Shown here one piece after another: positions 12,101 to 24,289 of a DNA stretch of 64,000 nt. The stretch is taken from positions 26,527,007 through 26,591,006 of the forward strand of contig OX243816.1 of assembly GCA_945859605.1 (NCBI GenBank), given 5' to 3'. Position numbers and translations under genes: made by a program. The notes beneath the pieces were generated by a model. That model had not been told where the DNA came from. It worked only from the letters and a program-made list of their open reading frames with translations, and ran no database searches. The stretch comes from Lumbricus rubellus (Eukaryota; Annelida; Clitellata; Crassiclitellata; Lumbricidae). How positions within the stretch are numbered: position 1 is the first letter of the stretch; each line of letters opens with the position of its first letter.

Positions 12101-15100
12101 AAGGTGAGGCAAGATGAAGGAAGGTAAAGCAAGGTGAGGCAAGATGAAGGAAGGTAAAGCAAGGTGAGGCAAGATGAAGGAAGGTAAAGCAAGGTGAGGC
12201 AAGATGAAGGAAGGTAAAGCAAGGTGAGGCAAGATGAAGGAAGGTAAAGCAAGGTGAGGCAAGATGAAGGAAGGTAAAGCAAGGTGAGGCAAGATGAAGG
12301 AAGGTAAAGCAAGGTGAGGCAAGATGAAGGAGGGTAAAGCAAGGCGATGCAAGATGAAGGAAGGTAAAGCAAGGCGATGCAAGATGAAGGAGGGTAAAGC
12401 AAGGCGATGCAAGATGAAGGAAGGTAAAGCAAGGCGATGCAAGATGAAGGAAGGTAAAGCAAGGTGAGGCAAGATGAAGGAGGGTAAAGCAAGGCGATGC
12501 AAGATGAAGGAAGGTAAAGCAAGGCGATGCAAGATGAAGGAAGGTAAAGCAAGGTGAGGCAAGATGAAGGAGGGTAAAGCAAAGTGAGGCAAGATGAAGG
12601 AAGGTAAAGCAAGGTGAGGCAAGATGAAGGAGGGTAAAGCAAGGTGAGGCAAGATGAAGGAGGGTAAAGCAAAGTGAGGCAAGATAAAGGAAGGTAAAGC
12701 AAGGTGAGGCAAGATGAAGGAGGGTAAAGCAAAGTGAGGCAAGATAAAGGAGGGTAAAGCAAGATGAAGCAAGATGAAGGAAGGTAAAGCAAGGTGAGGC
12801 AAGATGAAAAAGGGTAAAGCAAAGTGAGGCAAGATGAAGGAAAGTAAAGCAAAGTGAGGCAAGATGAAGGAGGGTAAAGCAAAGTGAGGCAAGATGAAGG
12901 AAGGTAAAGCAAAGTGAGGCAAGATGAAGGAGGGTAAAGCAAAGTGAGGCAAGATGAAGGAAGGTAAAGCAAAGTGATGCAAAATAAAGGAAGGTAAAGC
13001 AAGGTGAGGCAAGATGAAGGAAGGTAAAGCAAAGTGAGGCAAGATGAAGGAGGGTAAAGCAAGGTGAGGCAAGATGAAGGAAGGTAAAGCAAGGTGAGGC
13101 AAGATGAAGGAGGGTAAAGCAAGGCGATGCAAGATGAAGGAAGGTAAAGCAAGGCGATGCAAGATGAAGGAGGGTAAAGCAAGGCGATGCAAGATGAAGG
13201 AAGGTAAAGCAAGGCGATGCAAGATGAAGGAAGGTAAAGCAAGGTGAGGCAAGATGAAGGAGGGTAAAGCAAGGCGATGCAAGATGAAGGAAGGTAAAGC
13301 AAGGCGATGCAAGATGAAGGAAGGTAAAGCAAGGTGAGGCAAGATAAAGGAGGGTAAAGCAAAGTGAGGCAAGATAAAGGAGGGTAAAGCAAGGTGAGGC
13401 AAGATGAAGGAAGGTAAAGCAAGGTGAGGCAAGATGAAAGAAGGTAAAGCAAGGTGAGTCAAGAGGAAGGAGGGTAAAGCAAAGTGAGGCAAGATGAAGG
13501 AAGGTAAAGCAAGGTGACGCAAGATGAAGGAGGGTAAAGCAAAGTGAGGCAATATAAAGGAAGGTAAAGCAAGGTGAGGCAAGATGAAGGAGGGTAAAGC
13601 AAAGTGAGGCAAGATAAAGGAGGGTAAAGCAAAGTGAGGCAAGATAAAGGAGGGTAAAGCAAAGTGAGGCAAGATGAAGGAAAGTAAAGCAAGGTGAGGC
13701 AAGATGAAGGAGGGTAAAGCAAAGTGAGGCAAGATAAAGGAGGGTAAAGCAAGGTGAAGCAAGATGAAGGAAGGTAAAGCAAGGTGAGGCAAGATGAAGG
13801 AGGGTAAAGCAAAGTGAGGCAAGATGAAGGAAGGTAAAGCAAAGTGAGGCAAGATAAAGGAGGGTAAAGCAAAGTGAGGCAAGATGAAGGAAGGTAAAGC
13901 AAAGTGAGGCAAGATGAAGGAGGGTAAAGCAAGGTGAGGCAAGATGAAGGAGGGTAAAGCAAAGTGCGGCAAGATGAAGGAAGGTAAAGCAAAGTGAGTC
14001 AAGATAAAGGAGGGTAAAGCAAAGTGAGGCAAGATGAAGGAAGGTAAAGCAAAGTGAGGCAAGATGAAGGAGGGTAAAGCAAGGTGAGGCAAGATGAAGG
14101 AGGGTAAAGCAAAGTGAGGCAAGATAAAGGAGGGTAAAGCAAGGTGAGGCAAGATGAAGGAGGGTAAAGCAAAGTGAGGCAAGATAAAGGAGGGTAAAGC
14201 AAGGTGAAGCAAGATGAAGGAAGGTAAAGCAAGGTGAGGCAAGATAAAGGAGGGTAAAGCAAGGTGAGGCAAGATGAAGGAGGGTAAAGCAAAGTGAGGC
14301 AAGATAAAGGAGGGTAAAGCAAGGTGAGGCAAGATGAAGGAGGGTAAAGCAAAGTGAGGCAAGATAAAAGAAGGTAAAGCAAGGTGAGGCAAGATGAAGG
14401 AAGGTAAAGCAAAGTGAGGCAAGATAAAGGAGGGTAAAGCAAGGCGATGCAAGATGAAGGAAGGTAAAGCAAGGTGAGGCAAGATAAAGGAGGGTAAAGC
14501 AAGGTGAGGCAAGATGAAGGAAGGTAAAGCAAAGTGAGGCAAGATAAAGGAGGGTAAAGCAAGGTGAAGCAAAATGAAGGAAGGTAAAGCAAAGTGAGGC
14601 AAGATAAAGGAAGGTAAAGCAAGGTGAGGCAAGATGAAGGAGGGTAAAGCAAAGTGAGGCAAGATAAAGGAGGGTAAAGCAAGGTGAAGCAAGATGAAGG
14701 AGGGTAAAACAAAGTGAGGCAAGATGAAGGAAGGTAAAGCAAGGCGATGCAAGATGAAGGAAGGTAAAGCAAGGTGAGGCAAGATGAAGGAGGGTAAAGC
14801 AAGGCGATGCAAGATGAAGGAAGGTAAAGCAAGGCGATGCAAGATGAAGGAAGGTAAAGCAAGGTGAGGCAAGATGGAGGGTAAAACAAAGTGAGGCAAG
14901 ATGAAGGAAGGTAAAGCAAGGTGAGGCAAGATGAAGGAGGGTAAAGCAAAGTGAGGCAAGATAAAGGAGGGTAAAGCAAAGTGAGGCAAGATGAAGGAGG
15001 GTAAAGCAAGGTGAGGCAAGATGAAGGAGGGTAAAGCAAAGTGAGGCAAGATAAAGGAGGGTAAAGCAAGGTGGGGCAAGATGAAGGAGGGTAAAGCAAA

Positions 15101-16679
15101 GTGAGGCAAGATAAAGGAAAGCAAGGTGAAGCAAGATGAAGGAAGGTAAAGCAAGGTGAGGCAAGATAAAGGAGGGTAAAGCAAGGTGAGGCAAGATGAA
15201 GGAGGGTAAAGCAAAGTGAGGCAAGATAAAGGAGGGTAAAGCAAGGTGAAGCAAGATGAAGGAAGGTAAAGCAAAGTGAGGCAAGATAAAGGAAGGTAAA
15301 GCAAGGCGAGGCAAGATGAAGGAGGGTAAAGCAAAGTGAGGCAAGATAAAGGAGGGTAAAGCAAGGTGAAGCAAGATGAAGGAAGGTAAAGCAAGGTGAG
15401 GCAAGATGAAGGAGGGTAAAGCAAAGTGAGGCAAGATGAAGGAAGGTAAAGCAAGGTGAGGCAAGATGAAGGAAGGTAAAGCAAGGTGAGGCAAGATGAA
15501 GGAAGGTAAAGCAAGGTGAGGCAAGATGAAGGAGGGTAAAGCAAAGTGAGGCAAGATGAAGGAAGGTAAAGCAAGGTGAGGCAAGATAAAGGAAGGTAAA
15601 GCAAGGCGATGCAAGATGAAGGAAGGTAAAGCAAAGTGAGGCAAGTTGAAGGAGGGTAAAGCAAAGTGAGGCAAGATGAAGGAGGGTAGGGCAAGAAGAA
15701 GTAAAGCTAGATTAAAGAGTGTAAGGCAAATATGATGGAAGGTAAGATAGGGTAAGTGATAGTAAGGCAAGTCCAGTAATGTGAGACATGGGAATCTTTT
15801 AGTCACAAATAAGAAAGGAGTCACTACTGATGACAATAGGATTTGTGTTGTTTCAACACATTGTTGACACCTATTTATTCATTCATGCATTCTTTCATTC
15901 ATTCATTCATTCATTCTTTCATTCATTCATTCATTCATTCTTTCATTCATTCTTTCATTCATTCTTTCATTCATTCTTTCATTCTTTCATTCATTCATTC
16001 ATTCTTTCATTCATTCATTCATTCTTTCATTATTTCATTCATTCGTTCATTATTTCATTCATTCTTTCATTCATTCATTCATTCTTTCATTCATTCATTC
16101 ATTCTTTCATTATTTCATTCATTCGTTCATTATTTCATTCATTCTTTCATTCATTCATTCATTCTTTCATTCATTCATTCATTCTTTCATTATTTCTTTC
16201 ATTCGTTCATTATTTCATTCATTCTTTCATTCATTCATTCATTCTTTCATTCACCCATTCATTCATTCTTTCATTCATGCATTCTTTCATTCACCCATTC
16301 ATTCATTCTTTCATTCATTCATTCTTTCATTCATTCTTTCATTCATTCTTTCATTCATTCTTTCATTCATTCATTAATTCTTTCATTCTTTCATTCATTC
16401 ATTCATTCTTTAATTCTTTCATTCATTCATTCATTCTTTCATTATTTCATTCATTCGTTCATTATTTCATTCATTCTTTCATTCATTCATTCATTCTTTC
16501 ATTCATTCATTCTTTCATTCATTCATTCATTCTTTCATTCGTCTTTCTTTATCCAGATTATCAAAGGTACATTTTTATTGCAGAGTGAACAGATATTACT
16601 GTAGACCAATAAATTATTGGTCCGTTTAATTTTGGCCAGCTGCTAACCATCAGATGCAGTATCTGTATTGTTGTGCTAT

Positions 16680-16737
<58 letters not shown>

Positions 16738-19700
16738 CGACGACGACGATGGCTTCTTTCGACTTCAGTTTTGATGGTGTGTAGAATTTCAATTGAAACC
16801 GTCTAATATTAGCTAGATCCAAGACCTGAGCTTGGATGATTTGTTGAAGATGGTGCAGCATGATTACAATCTCGATAGAGCTGAACTGAGATGATGTCTG
16901 TTGGCCATTAGAGGGGGGGTGTTCTTTTGACTGGCAGCTGCATCACTGTTCATCGCATCACATTTTCATCTGCTGTTTCACTGTCTCCATCAATTCCATA
17001 TCTCAAATATTTCAGATAAGTTTTCATACAGCCGCATTTACAATAAGGGACTAATGCTAATTTAGATAAAATTAATGTCATATAAATGATACAAGTACGG
17101 AATTGCTCTTACTTGTGATTGCAGTGACTTTGCCTTTCCTAAGACAAATGTTTTCTTTTGTTTTGCAGCAGCAGCCCAGAGATGCTGCAACAATGGTCCT
17201 CCTCCGTTCCTCAGCAGCAGCAGCATCCTCAGAAGTCATTGTCAGTAGTGACGACTGTTTGGGGGGACATGACCCCCACCTCCCAGACGAGTCCCTATTC
17301 AAACAGCCGACTGCCAGCATCTGCCTACTCCAACAACAAGGCGATGTACAACACGTCATCTGTCCAACCGAGATTCCATGCCGCCAGTCCTCCATTGATG
17401 CAGCAGAAACCTCAATACAACAACAATCCAGCAACCATCGCATCCTACAACCGACAAACAGCATCTGGCACAGTTTACAATCAGCAGAAGTAAGTGCTAC
17501 ATTTGAGATTCAATTCCTATTAGATTTCTTTTTATTTTCTTTAAATATTACCTTCTTATCTCGTGCGTCTGATAATTTGGCTCACAGAAAGTATGGTGGT
17601 TGTGGTGTCTGCACGTTCTGAGAAAGAAGAAAAAGTATCTGTTAATTACAGCTCCTGATCTTTACAAGAAGCATTTGAGAATCTCTTAAGAGATGCTAGT
17701 GCTTTGTCTGCTTATATATGTATATTATATATACATATTATTTATATATATATAATTATATCTGTGTGTACATGTATATATACATATATATATGCATATA
17801 TGCAGACCTAAATAGTGTGTGCCTCCTCAGCATGGTTTAATATTAGCTGAGTTAGTGCACTGGTTTTCAATTGATAGATCATCATAACACATTCCTCTTG
17901 TGCTATGTGGCCATATTTGCATAAATTATTCTTCACTCACCAGATATGCAAGTATTCTGCATTACTGTGTGTCTTGACTCTTATCGTATTTTCAACCTGT
18001 ATGTCAGATCTTCTTGGCTCTCATGTTTTTCTTGATCGTTTGTCTGAGATTATAAATTTGCTGCTACCAATTTCTACCCGTTCTATCAGTTTACTCTTGG
18101 ATATAATTATATAATTATATTTCCATCTCTAAAGCAGTTTACCGTATAATTGCCATCGAATGACGTGTGGTGAGTTAGAGAATTATGCAGCAATCACTCG
18201 GTTAGTATTAAGTAAGAGATTTAATTTTTCCAGTATGAATGAGATTATAAAATTTTATTTATAATGGTGAGATTTAAATTTACTGTTTACAAACTGTTTA
18301 GTTGCATTTAAACTTCCTTCCTGTTTATTTCTGCAGTGGTTTCAGTTCCGCTTCTTCGGTGGGGTCACGGGGGATGAACTGCACCCAAGGTGGTTCTGCG
18401 TCACCAGATACGCCCCTGTCAGGTTCTGCTGCCCCGCTGGCTCCTGGCACAACATCGTCGTCTGCTGTGACAGCGACCACTTCAGCTGGTGTCATCTGCA
18501 TGGAAGAGGGCAACCAGCCAAAGCCAAGTCTACCATCAAACCAGTATGCACCACAGGTTAGCCATCTGTGTGCGTCGCTTTTCATCATCACCAGTGCAGC
18601 TGAGATGCAATGGTGGCAGGGCTTAAAGTGTACTGAATGGTGGTGAGCATAGCGAAGTTAATTGTTATCAAGTGAATCAAGCACCAGCCAATGGATTGCA
18701 GCCTTCGCCATTCTTTATCACAAATTCAACCAATGCATGGTCATCCTCATTGCATAAATTACAATCTGATGAAGATTTGTTCTAAAACAGACGCTGAATT
18801 TGCATTGCACACGACTAATAGGCCATCAACTCATTTTAGTATACTTGCATACTACACAGGTTCTAATATTCTCAGGAATTTTGTTCACAAAGGTAACTCA
18901 GCTGCAGAAAATAGGCTTGTTAAAACTTGATGTCACTGTTCTTGACATGGCTTACTAAGACATCATTATAACATCAGTTCCACTTTCCAAGGACATATCT
19001 ACTCTGAAGTAATACGAGTATCAGTTAAAGACAGTTTTCAATGGTAATTGAAGGAAGTCTGCCGAGTTACATTGTTGTTTCTTGGCTTCTGTTTGGTCTC
19101 TTCCTGTCTATTCTGTTGTTTAGTAGTCAATGATCTAATTGTCTGATTGTCTCGTTTCTTTTGTTTGCTGATGCAGATGAACAACGTTGCTTGTCCTCCG
19201 CAACAGTATGGACGATCGTACAATTCCAATCCGTCAAACTGTTATGGGTCACTGCACCCGGGATCTCATGGCGGCGGTGGCATGCACGGTCCATCGATTG
19301 GTCCAGGAGGACAGGCGTTGAGTCCAGTCGAGACCGGGGTCATCCCTCCTCCTCCTCCTCCCATGCACTGTGGTCCAATGCCATGCGGAGGTCAGGTGCC
19401 GATGAAGGGTGGGTCGATGGTGATGCAGTCGGGAGCATATGGGCCACAACGACGCCCAGCACCCTACCCCAATCCTCAGCAGTACATGCAATCAAAACGA
19501 GGTCCTTATCCAAACGGCCCTCCTCAAGGAGGAGTTGTCTCTGAGGTACAATTGCCATTTCTAGTCAAAAGTCTGTTTCCATTAATCTACGCTTTGTTAT
19601 ATATTACTGCACATTAATTACTCAATTTTCTAAAAAAGTTCTATACCAAAGTGAGTCACAGCATAAAGATTAATAGAACCTGGATACCCGGGTTTGGACA

Positions 19701-22700
19701 GCCACCAAATCCGTTAAATCGGGTTTAAAATATGCATGAGTCTGTATTGCTAGATTGATTGGATGTTAAGGGACTCGAGTGTAGTGGTCCACTACCTTCA
19801 AATGGTGTGGATAAGAAAAGTTGCTGTAACCATAGATACTACATCTCAGAATCGACTCTTTCAACAACAGTCCATCAGTTTGATCATCAGTTTTATATCC
19901 ATGAAAAAGTCATAAAGTGAATTATAAGGCCTAATAACTTGTTGTATGTTTAAACATGTGTATCATTTATTTATTGCACTGGTTGCAACGTATTCCAAGA
20001 CATCTGTGTTGTTTTTCTTCTGCAGGGTGTCTTTGGAATGGCTTCACAATATGGAATGGCTTCGCAGTATGGCTGGAATAAGCCAGGCTTTGTCCATTCT
20101 CAGCAGCAGATGCCAATGGCTAACTATGGCTCGACGTCAGGCCAACCCAACGCAGCGTACTGTGGGGGTCAGTCGAGGTTCATGCAGCCAGGGATGGGGG
20201 TCGGAGGAGGAGGCAATCCAGGCGGTCAATGTCGTCCCTCTTCCCTCGGATACAGTAATTCACAGTTCAACAATCCCATGCAAAACTATCCGGTGGGTCT
20301 TCTCACTTTCTGTCTCCTAACAATTTGAAATTCCATAGACATAAGAGTACATCAGTTTTCACTGCTCTACTGTTTTTAATTTTGCCGCAACATTCATCTA
20401 TTATCAGTGCACAGAATATAAGTTTACAGAACATAAGTTTACAAAATATAAGTTTACAGAATATAAGTTTACAGAATATAAGTTTACAGAATATAAGTTT
20501 ACAGAATATAAGTTTACAGAATATAAGTTTACAGAATATAAGTTTACAGAATATAAGTTTACAGAATATAAGTTTACAGAATATAAGTTTACAGAATATA
20601 AGTTTACAGAATATAAGTTTACAGAATATAAGTTTACAGAATATAAGTTTACAGAATATAAGTTTACAGAATATAAGTTTACAGAATATGTTTACACAGT
20701 ATAAGTTTACAGAATATGTTTACACAATATATTTGCAAAATATGTTTACTTTCCATTCACTGCCTTGCAGGAACCATATCAGCTGATCTATTTTCCTTTA
20801 CTTTATCGTATTTTTATCAACCAAATATTCCCGATTTGTCACCTTCTCATTTTGCCTAATTTACTTGTCAATTGATTTACTTGATTCCTTCAACTGATTA
20901 CTATTGTTCAATCCTGATTGTCTGTTGATTCAGATGAGTAACATGACGTCACCAATATTTGACAACTTGACACCACCAATGACACCCGCCGCCACAATGT
21001 CGTCAGCACCACCGTACGCTTCACCATCCTCCGTTGATCCTTTGCCAAATAAGCCGATGATGGTGATGAAAACCAACTCAGATGACCTTCGTCTGACCTT
21101 TCCAGTTCGAGATGGAGTCGTGCTTCCATCTTTTCGATTGGAACACAACCTTGCTGTCAGCAACCACGTTTTCCACTTGCGAGACTCCGTCTATCAGACA
21201 CTCATGTGGAGGTAGGTGTCTTCGTCTATCAGACACTCATGTGGAGGTAGGTGTCTTTGTCTATCAGACACTCATGTGGAGGTAGGTGTCTTTGTCTATC
21301 AGACACTCATGTGGAGGTAGGTGTCTTTGTCTATCAGACACTCATGTGGAGGTAGGTGTCTTTGTCTATCAGACACTCATGTGGAGGTAGGTGTCTTTGT
21401 CTATCAGACACTCATGTGGAGGTAGGTGTCTTTGTCTATCAGACACTCATGTGGAGGTGAGTGTCTTCAGTTTACAAATACGCATATCATCTTCATGGAA
21501 ATAATTTCATCTGGTTTATATATTTAGTCTCTGATGAGCTGTTGACTGGAATTGTGAAGAAGGAGAAGACATGCTCTGTTATCTTTTGCCAGGATTTAAA
21601 ACTGACTGCTGCTGCTGCTGCTGCTTAATTTCATGGCATCCTGTCATTTTCTGTCTCCAGCAATGATACGTCAACCCTCTACATCTGAGAACTAGGCCAC
21701 TTACTATCTGCTTCTCATCTAGCTTCTTCATATGCAGAAATGATGCAACAGAATGAATAGGCAACTTGAACAATACGCCATGTGAACTGAGAAAACAATT
21801 CAAGAGAATTGCAGATCATTTGGTTGAGTTTTGGGCTTCAGACACGAAGTGTATACAACTAGACAACTATACATGCGTTGTTTTGTGTGCATGATGTTTG
21901 GTTAAGTGTTTTAAGACGTAGCAGAGAGCCATCAATGGTAGGTTTTGTGCAATGTGTTTATGTTTTTTGAAGGCCTGACCTTGAACTGCAGCTGAAGTGT
22001 TTCCACCATGAGGACCACCAGATGAACACCAACTGGCCAGCTTCTGTCACCGTCAGCGTCAATGCGACACCTCTGACGATCGAAAGAGGCGACAATAAGT
22101 CGATCCACCGACCGCTCTACCTGAAGGAAGTCTGCCAACCAGGACGCAACACGATCCAGATTACAGTGACGGCGTGTTGCTGTGTATGTACCTCATACCA
22201 CTCACTCTCTTCCTCTTCTGCTTTGCTGCTCTTACTCAATCCATGAACTGTAGCACTTATTTAGTAAGAGTGCATTGTCCTTTTTCACCCTGTTCCACAG
22301 TATTCAATTCATGTTCAGTTATTCTATTTTATATATATAGATTATTATATATATTTATATAAAATAGGTTGATTATTTATGGAACTGGAAAGTCGTAAAA
22401 TCTGTGCCGCAGTCTCAGATTATTATTATTATTGTGAGCGTTGTTTCCAGTTACATTCGGTGCAGTTAATTCTATGACCTCACCTTTTGTCATCTTTTCT
22501 GTTTTTCTAGATTAAATATTTCAATTAAATTAAATTCAGAGGTCACTGGTGCAAGGTCGATGAAGTGTGTCAATAAAATCTATTCATTCATTCATTCATT
22601 CAATCATTCATTCATTCCTTCACTCATTCATTCATTCATTCATTCATCATTCATTCATTCATGTGGTAATTTACATAGCACCTCATTGAAAGAAACTACT

Positions 22701-24252
22701 CAGAGGCACAGCTATATAAAATATTATTAGACCTGTAGCCTGACTGTTGAAATTCTGCTGTCATGTGAGCAAATATCCATCGATCTGTCTTTGAGGCGAG
22801 AGAGAACGTCATCTTCTCAAAGATCACATGACGACATGTGAAAGAACTGAAGTAAAATCACATGATGTCATGTGAAAGAACCGAAGTAAGATCACATGAT
22901 GGCATGTGAAACAAAGATCACATGATGGCATGTGAAAGAACCGAAGTAAGTTCACATGATGGCATGTGAAAGAACCGAAGTAAGATCACATGATGGCATG
23001 TGAAAGAACCGAAGTAAGTTCACATGACGACATGTGAAAGAACCGAAGTAAGATCACATGATGTCATGTGAAACAAAGATCACATGATGGCATGTGAAAG
23101 AACCGAAGTAAGTTCACATGACGACATGTGAAAGAACCGAAGTAAGATCACATGACAACATGTGAAAGAACCGAAGTAAGATCACATGATGGCATGTGAA
23201 AGAACCGAAGTAAGATCACATAATTTCTCTACAGTCAACGATGAATTGAGTTTTCTTACGATCTGAATATTCGATGACATTGTTTTCAGTCGCATCTCTT
23301 TGTTCTGCAATTGGTTCATCGGCCGAGTGTTAAGTCCGTTCTCCAAGGTCTCCTCCGCAAGAGACTTCTTCCTGCTGAACACTGCATCACAAAAAGTATG
23401 TGTCCTCCTCCTACTCCAGCTCTTATAATTATTGTCACTGTGCATTATTCATTTTTTTGATGGTGATGGTGTCAGTGCTGTTGCTGGTGGTGGTGGTCTG
23501 GTGGAGGTGATGGTGTTAATGGTAGTTTTGATTGGTGTTGTGGTGGTGTTGTTGTTGGTGCATGGCATCAGCAGATGAAGTGAGGTTAGGTAAGTAACAG
23601 TGAAGTCAAAATCATAAATCATGATCGTAGACTTTAAATTTCTAAAGTGCCACTTGAGAGTTAAGTGCAGGGGGTGGGGTAAGGGGCATGTTTTTCAGAC
23701 TTTTCGACCAGACGACTAAAAAAAGGTCATCAGATTTTGTACGCCCAGGATCAGCAAAACTTTTCTGGTAAAAAATGTGTGCCCTCCCCCATGGAAAATG
23801 TTGGTATCCGCCTCTGTCACGATTAACAAGGAACTGTCGACTAATCATAAATAGTCACAGAATGATGATCGACCGCAAGTGTCTGATTGAGATGCAGAGT
23901 CTCTTCAGCAATTAGCAATCATACACCACCATCAGACCCCAGCTCGGAACCCCACCCCAGACTCTACCCCAGACTCCACCCCAGACCTCCAGCCCAGACG
24001 AATGTTGTGATGCCACCATATATACTAAGTTTATGTGGTAATGACTCAGTTTTAATCATCAAATTGATGATTTTAACTTTTCATGTAATAATTTATTAAT
24101 GTGGCTGATGATGAATGTGTTGATGTTAACTTTGTCACTTTTTATGTAAAATCTCATACTTAATATCAGTGATGATGACGATGATGATGTCAGTAATAAT
24201 GATGGTGATGGTGATGATTACAGTGAAGGTATTGATGATAAATTTTATTACA

Positions 24253-24289
<37 letters not shown>

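Noticed and set aside
11511..15836. Minus-strand open frames up to 1,441 codons (Leu/Pro/Ser/Phe repeats), plus several hundred-codon relatives
   Set aside because: They are the translation of a stop-free 30-bp repeat whose length is divisible by three; two frames are open at once, there is no non-repetitive domain, and the stretch lies in a ZMIZ intron.
15830..16604. Two plus-strand frames of about 250 codons rich in Phe-Ile-His-Ser
   Set aside because: Product of the ATTC microsatellite; both frames read the same repeat.
17103..17621. 172-codon plus frame overlapping ZMIZ exon b
   Set aside because: The alternative frame carries the conserved [10 protein letters not shown] motif and phases that match both neighbouring exons.
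20325..20786. 153-codon plus frame with Ile-Ser-Leu-Gln-Asn repeats
   Set aside because: A 15-bp minisatellite between two in-phase ZMIZ exons, with no splice sites that would include it.
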